Assembly (NCBI GenBank): GCA_025964075.1
Contig: JAOPZQ010000202.1
Location: forward strand, 1-6,246
DNA: 6,246 nt
Source: Solirubrobacterales bacterium
Lineage (GTDB): Bacteria; Actinomycetota; Thermoleophilia; Solirubrobacterales; Solirubrobacteraceae
Reading direction: 5' to 3'
The notes beneath the pieces were generated by a model. That model was not told the origin of the DNA, did no database searches, and saw only the letters and a program-made list of their open reading frames with translations. Below, piece after piece: positions 1 through 5,824 of this stretch. Each line of letters starts with the position of its first letter. Positions within the stretch are counted from its first letter, which is position 1. A program made the translations under genes and the position numbers.

Positions 1-528
1 GCCGCCGTAGCCCGGCGCGCCGGCCGGGGGCGGACCGCCGCGGTGCCCCGGGCCGTGCTCGCGCCCCGGACCGAACGCCTTGTCCCCGGCGAACACCGTG
101 GTGCCGTCCGAGGACTGCGTCACGCGGACCTGATCGCCCGTCTTCAGGTCGGGGAGCGTCGCCTTGGCGCCGTTGCGGTACACCCCGGCGCCGGACGGGA
201 TCGTCAGCGTCACCGTCTTGTAGGTGACGGTCTTCGTGCCCTCCTTGATGGCGAGCTGATCGCCCGACACCGAAGACACGGTGCCGCTGTCCTCGGTCTG
301 CGTGATGAACGCCGTGCCCGCCTTGTTGAGCACAACCTCCTCGGCGTGCACGGCGAAGCCGCCGTGCGGCCCGTCGTGGGGCGCCGTCGCCGCCGTGGTC
401 GACGTCGAGTGCGCGCTGCGCGTGGAATGGCCCGACCGGGCGGCCGCCGTCGCGACGATGCCGCCGGCGGCGAGCGCGGCGCAGACCGCGCCGACGATGG
501 CCGGGCGCTTGAGGCGTGAGTCCTTCAA
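1..528 (-). CDS. Secreted DUF5666-like protein, partial at the left window edge
   Basis: The frame is open from a TTG at 528-526 to the window edge (176 codons, no stop), so the C-terminus is missing. TTG is preferred because AGGAG (540-536) lies 7 nt before it; an in-frame ATG at 591-589 has no Shine-Dalgarno and would add 21 residues. Residues 1-8 are basic (KDSRLKR), 9-30 form a hydrophobic Ala/Gly-rich signal or anchor segment, and 31-55 are a Ser/Thr/His-rich linker. Residues 80-148 look like one DUF5666-type small beta-barrel domain: GTVSSVSGDQLAIKEG at the front, then a predicted strand, then LPDLKTGDQVRV. From about 152 the chain turns Gly/Pro/His-rich. Codons are almost all G/C-ending. 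The role is unknown: an exported or membrane-anchored envelope protein, with no catalytic motif visible. The domain name rests on recalled family pattern; the secretion call is firmer. Confidence 0.8.
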   Translation of the reverse strand, partial: MKDSRLKRPAIVGAVCAALAAGGIVATAAARSGHSTRSAHSTSTTAATAPHDGPHGGFAVHAEEVVLNKAGTAFITQTEDSGTVSSVSGDQLAIKEGTKTVTYKTVTLTIPSGAGVYRNGAKATLPDLKTGDQVRVTQSSDGTTVFAGDKAFGPGREHGPGHRGGPPPAGAPGYGG

Positions 529-535
529 CGAGTGG

Positions 536-540
536 CTCCT
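536..540 (-). promoter_or_regulatory. Ribosome binding site deciding the TTG start at 528
   Basis: AGGAG on the minus strand, 7 nt before the TTG. It is one of the strongest Shine-Dalgarno matches in the window and is the reason for choosing this rare start over the ATG at 591-589. Confidence 0.75.
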
Positions 541-543
541 CTC

Positions 544-569
544 GGGACAGGGCGCCGGGCGCCGTGCCC
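544..569 (-). repeat. Imperfect inverted repeat in the leader of the DUF5666-like gene
   Basis: The arms GGGACAGGGCGCC (544-556) and GGCGCCGTGCCC (558-569) are complementary apart from one bulged base and one mismatch, around a 1-nt centre, so the innermost bases must open into a small loop. In the minus transcript the hairpin would end 3 nt before the Shine-Dalgarno of the gene starting at 528. It could affect translation, but GC-rich DNA makes such repeats by chance and there is no U-tract to suggest a terminator. Confidence 0.35.
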
Positions 570-626
570 GGCCGAGCGTCCAATTGATCATGCTGGGGGT
601 AAGAGACTCGTCTGAGCCGTGTAAGC

Positions 627-1292
627 ATGCAGAGACCCGAGGCTGGGAAGATCGAGCGCCTGGACCCGCTGTGGCCGGCGCAGATCACCGTCGCCGTGGC
701 GATCCTGCTCGGCCTCGCCCTGCCCGACAAGCTGACGATCGGGCCGGGCTGGCTGCTCCCCGCCTGCGAGGGCGCGCTGCTGCTCGCGCTGGTCGTCACC
801 GCGCCGTCGCCGCAGATGCGCGACCACCCGCTCCGGCGCTACTTCCGGATGGGGCTGACCGGGCTCGTGAGCGCCGTCAACCTGGTGTCGCTGCTCCTCC
901 TCGTCCACTACCTGGTCTCGCGTGGCCACACGCCGCCCCGGCCGCTGCTGCTCGGCGGCATCGTCCTGTGGGTGACGGCGATCCTGCTGTTCAGCGTCTG
1001 GTATTGGGAGCTCGACCGTGGGGGTCCGATCGAGCGCCGGCTGCGGGGCGAGGATCCGCCGGACTTCCTGTTCCCGCAGATGGGCGACGCCGCCGAGTGG
1101 GCGCCGCGCGGCTGGGAGCCGCGGTTCGGCGACTACCTCTACCTCGCGTTCACCAACGCGACCGCGTTCAGCCCGACCGACACGATGCCGCTCACCCAGA
1201 CCGCGAAGCTGCTGATGGCGGCCCAGGCGTTCGCCTCCCTGACGACGATCGCGCTCGTGGTCGCGCGGGCGGTCAACATCCTCGGGAACTAG
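627..1292 (+). CDS. Multi-pass membrane protein with a pore-loop-like C-terminal half
   Basis: 221 residues, starting at ATG with no clear Shine-Dalgarno. Predicted membrane segments lie at about 19-33, 43-59, 76-97, 107-127 and 193-218. Between the last two, a soluble stretch (128-165, with DFLFPQMGD) leads into DYLYLAFTNATAFSPTDTMP (169-188), a re-entrant-looking segment rich in Thr, Ser and Asp and followed directly by a long helix ending ARAVNIL. That order (helix, short polar loop, helix) resembles the pore module of two-helix ion channels, but the canonical potassium filter TVGYG is absent. I recognise this as a recurring actinobacterial membrane protein type and know of no established function; channel or transporter activity is inference only. 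It is divergent from the DUF5666-like gene (98 nt gap) and converges on the next gene with a 4-bp overlap. Confidence 0.85.
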   Translation: MQRPEAGKIERLDPLWPAQITVAVAILLGLALPDKLTIGPGWLLPACEGALLLALVVTAPSPQMRDHPLRRYFRMGLTGLVSAVNLVSLLLLVHYLVSRGHTPPRPLLLGGIVLWVTAILLFSVWYWELDRGGPIERRLRGEDPPDFLFPQMGDAAEWAPRGWEPRFGDYLYLAFTNATAFSPTDTMPLTQTAKLLMAAQAFASLTTIALVVARAVNILGN

Positions 1293-2383
1293 TCCTCCGC
1301 GGACTCCGTGCGCACGTCGTCCCAGTTCGTGTAGGCGGCCGCGCGGACGGCGGCGTCGCTCTCCACGAGGGACCCGAGCGCGCCTCCGATCGTCGCGAGC
1401 GAGGCGACGAGCCAGGCGAGCCGGAGGTAGTCGCCGACGCCGGCGCCATGGCCGATCTTCTGCCCGAGCAGGTGCGGCGGGATCAGGGATCCCGCCGCTG
1501 CGGCGGTGATCACGAACAACGCCGCGTAGAGGCTGAGGACGCCCAGCGTCAGCGTGGCGCAGGTGGCGAAGTTGAAGAGCATCACCCGCTCGCGGGCCTC
1601 GGGCGCCGCGGCGCGCTCCCACAGGTGGTGCGCGATGACGAGCGCGGTGCAGGTGGCGACCACGGAGGCGACGCCCGCCGCGACCAGGCGGGGCCAGGCC
1701 ATCGCGTCGGCGAGCTCCCATATGTTCGCGGTGGCGAGCGAGGCCGCACCCGTCCCCAGCGCGCCGACGAGCGCGCGCGACAGCCGGACGATCACGCGCG
1801 ACGGCTGGTTCGCCCGGACCATCCCGACGAGCAGACGCAGGTTGCCGACGACGGTCGCGGCCATGAACTTCACCGTTCCGTCCTCGTGCCGGCGCGCGTG
1901 GGCGAGCGGCGAGGACAGCTCGCGCAGCCGACGCGCGATCCGCAGCCGCGTGGCGTCGGCGTCCGTTCGGCCGCGCTCGGCCACCGGTTCGCCGAGCACG
2001 CCCTCGATGACGTGCGCGATCGCGCGCTTCACGCGGCGCTTGCGGCCGATCGCGCCGAACGCGGGTACGGACACGAGCGCGACGCCGTGGCTCGGGCTCG
2101 CGAAGGCGCTCACCGGGCGCCGCCGCGTGCGCAGCGGGATGTCCGTCAGCCCGATGCCGATCTGCCATCCCTCCTCGAGCATGAGGCGGCGCACGCGGTC
2201 GACGAGCTCGTCGCTCGACGCCGACGGCTCGGCCGGATCGGCCTCGTCGACCACGATGCGCCATTCGTGGCCCGGGAACCGCCGGGCGAGCTCCTCCGGG
2301 AGCTCCTCGGCCAGCTCGGCGGCGAGCTCGCGCGCGTCCGGCGTGGGCGCGACGAGCCCGACGACGACCCGGGAATCGCTCAT
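1289..2383 (-). CDS. Membrane protein with soluble N-terminal domain, function unknown
   Basis: 364 residues, starting at ATG with AGAAGG (2394-2389) 5 nt upstream. Residues 1-195 are soluble and mixed alpha/beta: an acidic helix (17-35), a strand WRIVVDEADP (41-50), then LMLEEGWQIGIGLTDIPLRTRRRPVSA (67-93) and SHGVALVSVPAFGA (98-111), the parts that look most conserved. Four membrane segments follow at about 201-223, 231-252, 268-298 and 320-341, with a short polar tail. I have seen this layout in other actinobacteria but can assign no function. No intact zinc or nucleotide-binding motif is visible. It lies 69 nt downstream of the FAD oxidase on the same strand and may be cotranscribed, although it has its own good ribosome binding site. 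Its stop overlaps that of the convergent membrane gene. Confidence 0.87.
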   Translation of the reverse strand: MSDSRVVVGLVAPTPDARELAAELAEELPEELARRFPGHEWRIVVDEADPAEPSASSDELVDRVRRLMLEEGWQIGIGLTDIPLRTRRRPVSAFASPSHGVALVSVPAFGAIGRKRRVKRAIAHVIEGVLGEPVAERGRTDADATRLRIARRLRELSSPLAHARRHEDGTVKFMAATVVGNLRLLVGMVRANQPSRVIVRLSRALVGALGTGAASLATANIWELADAMAWPRLVAAGVASVVATCTALVIAHHLWERAAAPEARERVMLFNFATCATLTLGVLSLYAALFVITAAAAGSLIPPHLLGQKIGHGAGVGDYLRLAWLVASLATIGGALGSLVESDAAVRAAAYTNWDDVRTESAED

Positions 2384-2388
2384 CAGTG

Positions 2389-2394
2389 CCTTCT
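2389..2394 (-). promoter_or_regulatory. Ribosome binding site of the 364-residue membrane protein
   Basis: AGAAGG on the minus strand, 5 nt before the ATG at 2383-2381. It supports that start. Confidence 0.6.
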
Positions 2395-2452
2395 ACCCCG
2401 AATTCCCTTCCGTCCTCTGGCGCGGGCTCCGGCGGCGTTCAGCGGCGCCGCG

Positions 2453-3841
2453 CTACTCGCCAGCGTGCGACGGCGGGATGTTCTGGTTCAGCGCGAAGAC
2501 GTTGTCAGGGTCGTAGGCGTCCTTGAGCGCCACGAGCCGCCCGAACTTGTCGGGGCCGTAGGAGGCGCGCAGCCGCGCCTGACCCTCGTCGGCGCCGATG
2601 AAGTTCGGGGGCGCCTTGTCGACCGTCCACGGAAGCAGGGCCTCCCTGAGCGAGCGCGCCCACGCGATCTCCGCCTCGGCGTCGGCGGGGTCCCACCACA
2701 TCGCCTCGCACATGTAGAACCACCCGGCGTCGGGGATCTCGAGCGACATCGTGCCACGGTCCGCCCGGGCGACCGCGCCGCCCAGCGGACACACGTTAAG
2801 GCCGCTGAAGGGCGCGCGCGGCTCCGCCGTCGCCTCGACCATCGCGTCGATCGCCTCGTCGGTCAGCTCGTGCAGGTAGTCGGCCTTCGAGTAGTCGCAG
2901 ACTCCCCACGGATGCGCGTCGTCGAGGAGCTGCTGCACGGCGACGTAGGGCATCGGCTGGACGGCCGTGAGCCACGGCTCGCCCCACTCGACGAGCGGGC
3001 GCAGCACCGACTCGCCCAACCCCGGATCGCCGGTGTACACGAGGACGAGGCCCACGGCGGGCTTGCCTCTCGCGGCCTCCGGGAGGAAGTCGGCCGGCGG
3101 GGCGGTCATGAGCGCCACGCCGCCGCCCACCTCGTCGGGCGCCCGATCCACGAAGTCGCGGTAGAACCGCAACAGCGCGGGGGCCGCCGAGCGCGGGTGC
3201 AGGATCATCCCGGCGTAGACGATCGGCCCGACCGGATGCAGCCGGAACTCGAACTCGGTGACGACGCCGAAGTTCCCGCCGCCGCCCTTGACTCCCCAGA
3301 ACAGGTCGGCGTTCTCGTCGGCGCCGGCGCGGAGCACGCAGCCGTCCGCGGTCACGACCTCGACCGAGATCAGGCTGTCGCACGTGATCCCGCACGTGCG
3401 CTCGATCCATCCCGAGCCGCTGCCCAGCGTCAGGCCGGCGATGCCGGTGTGCGACACGCGCCCACCGGTGACGGCCAGGCCGTGCGCCTGAGTCGCGGCG
3501 TCGAACTCGCCCCAGGTGAGGCCGGCTCCGAAGCGGCCCGTGCGCCCGTCGACGTCGATCCCGACGCTCTTCATCGGGCCGGTGTCGATCACCAGGCCGT
3601 CGTCGCACGATGAGTGGCCGGGGATCGAATGGCCGCCGCCGCGGACCGCGACGACGAGCTCGTGCTCGCGCGCATGGGCGAGCGCGAGCTGCACGTCGCG
3701 GGCGCTCGTGCAGCGCGCGATGACCGCCGGGCGCTTGTCGTGCGCGCCGTTGTAGAGCGCGCGCGCCGTGTCGTAGTCGGGATCGCCGGGGGCGACGAGC
3801 TCGCCGGCGAACGTGGGGTGGAGCGTCGTCTGGGTGCTCAT
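2453..3841 (-). CDS. FAD-binding oxidoreductase, berberine bridge enzyme (BBE) type
   Basis: 462 residues from the ATG at 3841-3839, a normal length for the family. It should oxidise an alcohol, sugar or other small molecule through covalently bound FAD, with oxygen as likely acceptor; the substrate cannot be read from sequence. The FAD-binding (PCMH-type) domain covers about 30-205: VRGGGHSIPGH (67-76), in which His71 is the expected 8-alpha-histidyl FAD link, then GIAGLTLGSGSGW (133-145) and GGGGNFGVVTEFEF (186-199). The Cys that gives a second FAD bond in bicovalent relatives is Val129 by alignment, so attachment is probably single. The C-terminal BBE domain ends YDPDNVFALNQNIPP (443-457). 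No signal peptide is seen, so it is probably cytoplasmic. The frame extends to a TTG at 3880, but that has no Shine-Dalgarno and lies inside the upstream repeated element; the ATG leaves a normal leader. It may be cotranscribed with the membrane gene downstream. Confidence 0.93.
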   Translation of the reverse strand: MSTQTTLHPTFAGELVAPGDPDYDTARALYNGAHDKRPAVIARCTSARDVQLALAHAREHELVVAVRGGGHSIPGHSSCDDGLVIDTGPMKSVGIDVDGRTGRFGAGLTWGEFDAATQAHGLAVTGGRVSHTGIAGLTLGSGSGWIERTCGITCDSLISVEVVTADGCVLRAGADENADLFWGVKGGGGNFGVVTEFEFRLHPVGPIVYAGMILHPRSAAPALLRFYRDFVDRAPDEVGGGVALMTAPPADFLPEAARGKPAVGLVLVYTGDPGLGESVLRPLVEWGEPWLTAVQPMPYVAVQQLLDDAHPWGVCDYSKADYLHELTDEAIDAMVEATAEPRAPFSGLNVCPLGGAVARADRGTMSLEIPDAGWFYMCEAMWWDPADAEAEIAWARSLREALLPWTVDKAPPNFIGADEGQARLRASYGPDKFGRLVALKDAYDPDNVFALNQNIPPSHAGE

Positions 3842-3875
3842 GGTGGTGCAGATGCTCGCCGGCCGGGTAGCCGGG

Positions 3876-3909
3876 GGCAACGCACCAGAGGGCTAGTATC
3901 CGCCATCCC
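3876..3909 (-). promoter_or_regulatory. Repeated intergenic element, copy A (upstream of the FAD oxidase)
   Basis: On the minus strand it reads GGGATGG, 10 nt, CCCTCTGG, then GTTGCC at the 3' end. It matches copy B at 28 of 34 positions without gaps and copy C at 23 of 34. CCCTCTGG ends 43 nt before the ATG at 3841. The shape (two conserved boxes, fixed spacing, fixed orientation and distance to a start) suggests a promoter for an alternative sigma factor, or an operator. The opposite strand holds TAGTAT (3894-3899), a possible -10 box for the FHA-HTH gene at 3931, but no -35 box accompanies it. Confidence 0.6.
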
Positions 3910-3930
3910 GGCCCGGCACAATCGGGTGCG

Positions 3931-4602
3931 ATGGGGTTCGCCCGGCACTCCCTGTCGCCGTCGGAGCTCGCGCGGATCCTCGAGGCCGAGCGGCGCGGCG
4001 CCCCGTTCCTGGCCTACAGGGCGGACGCCGAGGGCCTGTGGCTGGAGCCGCTCGAGGGCCGGGCGCGCGTCGCGATCGGCCGCGCCGAGCACAACGACGT
4101 CGCGCTCGGGTGGGACGCGGAGGTGTCCCGCACCCATGCGCAGCTCGAGCTCGTCGGCGGCGAATGGACGCTCGTCGACGACGGGCTCTCGCGCAACGGC
4201 TCGTTCGTGAACGGCGAGCGCCTCGTCGGGCGGCGACGGCTGAGCGACGGCGACGTGCTGCGGCTCGGTCGCACCTCGCTCGTGTTCCGCGCACCGATCG
4301 CCGCGGGCGAGAGCACCGTGGCCGCCGAGGCGGGGGCGCTCGTGCGCCTGACCGAGGGGGAGCGACGGGTGCTGGTGGCGCTCTGCCGCCCGCTGAGCTC
4401 GCCGGGGACCGGCGCGATCCCGGCCAGCAACCGGGCGATCGCCGATGACCTGCACCTGTCGCTGGCCGGCGTCAAGACCCACATCCGGTCGCTGTTCGCG
4501 AAGCTCGACATCGACGACCTGCCCCAGTACCAGAAGCGGACAGAGCTGGCGCAGCGCGCCCTCGGCGCGGGGCTCGTCACGCCCCGCGACCTGGGGAGCT
4601 GA
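3931..4602 (+). CDS. FHA domain protein fused to a helix-turn-helix (putative regulator)
   Basis: 223 residues. FHA domains bind phosphothreonine peptides, usually made by Ser/Thr kinases. Here the domain covers about 46-120, with the hallmark residues IGR (49-51), SRTH (66-69), LSRNG (86-90) and VNG (93-95); Arg51, Ser66 and Asn89 are the expected phosphopeptide contacts. A short N-terminal part (SELARILEAERRGAPFLAYR) precedes it. Residues 138-216 form a LuxR/GerE-like winged or helical DNA-binding region: LTEGERRVLVAL, then NRAIADDLHLSLAGVKTHIRS (167-187). The architecture suggests a cytoplasmic transcription factor whose activity or partners depend on phosphorylation. The start is ATG with only a weak GGGTG upstream. 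It is divergent from the FAD oxidase and convergent with the propeller gene (16 nt between stops, no terminator hairpin). No kinase gene is in the window. The regulatory role is inference. Confidence 0.9.
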   Translation: MGFARHSLSPSELARILEAERRGAPFLAYRADAEGLWLEPLEGRARVAIGRAEHNDVALGWDAEVSRTHAQLELVGGEWTLVDDGLSRNGSFVNGERLVGRRRLSDGDVLRLGRTSLVFRAPIAAGESTVAAEAGALVRLTEGERRVLVALCRPLSSPGTGAIPASNRAIADDLHLSLAGVKTHIRSLFAKLDIDDLPQYQKRTELAQRALGAGLVTPRDLGS

Positions 4603-4618
4603 CGTAGTGATCACGACG

Positions 4619-5650
4619 CTAGAGGGCGACCGTGTACACCGAGCCGGTCAGGTCGCCGGCGTAGAGCGCGCCGCCCGAGATCCCCACCGCGACGACGGGT
4701 GCGGCGAAGCCGGTCAGGAACGGCGTCGGCTTGGCGCCGGCCTTGGCCGGGATCGTCACGACCTCCGGGCCGCTCTTGCGGATGCCCCCGAAGAGCGCCA
4801 CATAGAGCGTGTCGCCGACCGCCTGGATGCCCATCGGCGAGGCGTGTCGGGGCAGCTTGATGAGCGGCTTCTCGAAGCTCGGCTTGCAGCTCAGGCCCAC
4901 TCCCGCGAAGCACTTCGGGAACCCGAAGTTGGCACCGGGCCGTGCCACGACGATCGCGTCCGCGGGGATCTTGCCGGCGTCCTGGGAGAGGACGGAGACG
5001 TACGGACTCGGCGAGTTGCCGACAAAGGTCAGCTGCCAGGGCTGGCGCAGGCCCCTGGAGATCACCTTGAAGTCGCCCCCGTCCGGCCGGATCGAGAACA
5101 CCGTGTACGGGTGGGGGAAGGGTGACTTCTTCGCCTTGCCGTTCTTGTTGACGTCGACCGCCAGGCCCGCGCCGGCGTACAGGCGCCCGTCGGGTCCCCA
5201 GGCCAGCCCGTTGACCGATCCGACGGTCGTGGCGGCCTTGAAGATCGTCTTGGAAGACGCGAAGGTCGTCCCGTTCCACCCGCTGAGGGCGAGAATCCTC
5301 CCGGTCCTCGCGCCGCTCGCGGACGCGTACAGCGTGCCCCCCTGGTCGACGACGCCGGCGATACCCGAGGGAATGCCCGGCACGAGCGCGGGTGCCCGCC
5401 CCGGGACGATGGCCAGCACGCCGCCGCCCTTGCCCGTGCGCTCGTTGCCGAAGGCGCCGACGAACACGGTGCCGGTCGCCGGATCGAAAGCGAACGACGT
5501 CGGCGTCGCCACGCCCGTCGCCACCGTCGTCACGGGGTGACCGTTGACTGCCGTCGGCGGCGGCGGCCCGGCGCCCGCCGCGCCCGCGGCGAGGAGGAGC
5601 GATCCGAGTCCCGCCAGCGGCAGGGACCGACACCAGTTCGAGAACGGCAT
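4619..5650 (-). CDS. Secreted beta-propeller protein related to sorbosone/glucose dehydrogenases
   Basis: 343 residues from the ATG at 5650-5648. A signal peptide is clear: SNWCRS, a hydrophobic core PLAGLGSLLLAAGAAGAG (11-28), then PPPPTA. The mature part repeats propeller-blade signatures: PTSFAFDPATGTVFVGAFGN (50-69), VNGLAWGPDGRLYAGAG (146-162), SRGLRQPWQLTF (198-209), PGANFGFPKCF (238-248) and SPMGIQAVGDTLYVALFGG (271-289). RGLRQPW and GANFGFP recall PQQ-dependent sugar dehydrogenases. The His-rich active-site segment of those enzymes is not evident, so catalysis is uncertain; a binding or lactonase-like role is possible. DVNKNGKAK (166-174) resembles a calcium-binding loop. Cys247 and Cys255 could form a disulfide outside the cell. 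An upstream in-frame ATG at 5746 would break the signal peptide and fall within the repeated element, so it is rejected. Confidence 0.88.
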   Translation of the reverse strand: MPFSNWCRSLPLAGLGSLLLAAGAAGAGPPPPTAVNGHPVTTVATGVATPTSFAFDPATGTVFVGAFGNERTGKGGGVLAIVPGRAPALVPGIPSGIAGVVDQGGTLYASASGARTGRILALSGWNGTTFASSKTIFKAATTVGSVNGLAWGPDGRLYAGAGLAVDVNKNGKAKKSPFPHPYTVFSIRPDGGDFKVISRGLRQPWQLTFVGNSPSPYVSVLSQDAGKIPADAIVVARPGANFGFPKCFAGVGLSCKPSFEKPLIKLPRHASPMGIQAVGDTLYVALFGGIRKSGPEVVTIPAKAGAKPTPFLTGFAAPVVAVGISGGALYAGDLTGSVYTVAL

Positions 5651-5655
5651 GAGCA

Positions 5656-5663
5656 CACCTCTC
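5656..5663 (-). promoter_or_regulatory. Ribosome binding site deciding the propeller gene start
   Basis: GAGAGGTG on the minus strand; its AGAGG core ends 7 nt before the ATG at 5650. It supports this start over the longer frame beginning at 5746. Confidence 0.7.
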
Positions 5664-5710
5664 GGTAGACGACAGCGCGTGGCGCCATCGTCGCCGGGTC
5701 GTCTGATGCC

Positions 5711-5744
5711 GGCAACCAACCAGAGGGATAGGGTCGGCCATCCC
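5711..5744 (-). promoter_or_regulatory. Repeated intergenic element, copy B (upstream of the propeller gene)
   Basis: On the minus strand it reads GGGATGG, 10 nt, CCCTCTGG, then TTGGTTGCC. It differs from copy A at 6 of 34 positions. CCCTCTGG ends 69 nt before the propeller start at 5650, a longer leader than for the other two copies. It stands back to back with copy C, with 13 bp between their GGG ends, as in a divergent promoter region. Confidence 0.6.
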
Positions 5745-5757
5745 ACCCGGCCGCCGT

Positions 5758-5791
5758 GGGCTGGGGCAGATCAGCCCTCTGGGTGGATGCG
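5758..5791 (+). promoter_or_regulatory. Repeated intergenic element, copy C (upstream of the small FHA gene)
   Basis: On the plus strand it reads GGGCTGG, 10 nt, CCCTCTGG, then GTGGATGC. It is the most diverged copy (23 of 34 positions shared with A, 22 with B), but both boxes and the 10-nt gap are kept. CCCTCTGG ends 42 nt before the ATG at 5825, almost the same distance as copy A to its gene. Confidence 0.55.
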
Positions 5792-5824
5792 GAGGGCCGG
5801 CGCCGCCGCGATGCTGGATCGTCG

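Noticed and set aside
592..616. Possible fourth copy of the repeated element (GCTGGGG ... TCTGAG) before the membrane gene at 627
   Set aside because: The second box does not match, the spacing is off by one, and it would lie only 10 nt from the start codon instead of about 42.
1491..1507. Perfect inverted repeat CCGCCGC-T-GCGGCGG
   Set aside because: It lies inside a confident coding region and simply encodes a run of Ala residues; the 1-nt loop is not viable.
2409..2424. TCCTCTGG near the FAD oxidase stop, as a copy of the second box
   Set aside because: There is no GGGNTGG at the right distance and no plus-strand gene follows.
2431..2451. GC hairpin (GCGGCG / CGCCGC, 8-nt loop) just downstream of the FAD oxidase stop, as a terminator
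   Set aside because: The stem is only 6 bp and there is no T-tract on either strand, so it is indistinguishable from chance in this composition.
281..3613. A 1,110-codon open frame on the plus strand, plus several other long antisense frames (for example 588-2264 minus)
   Set aside because: They run antisense or out of frame across recognisable genes and give Arg/Pro/Ala-rich low-complexity translations with no domain. Long spurious frames are expected at this GC content.
4603..4618. Terminator between the convergent FHA-HTH and propeller genes
   Set aside because: Only 16 nt are available; the palindrome GTGATCAC there is too short to form a stable hairpin.
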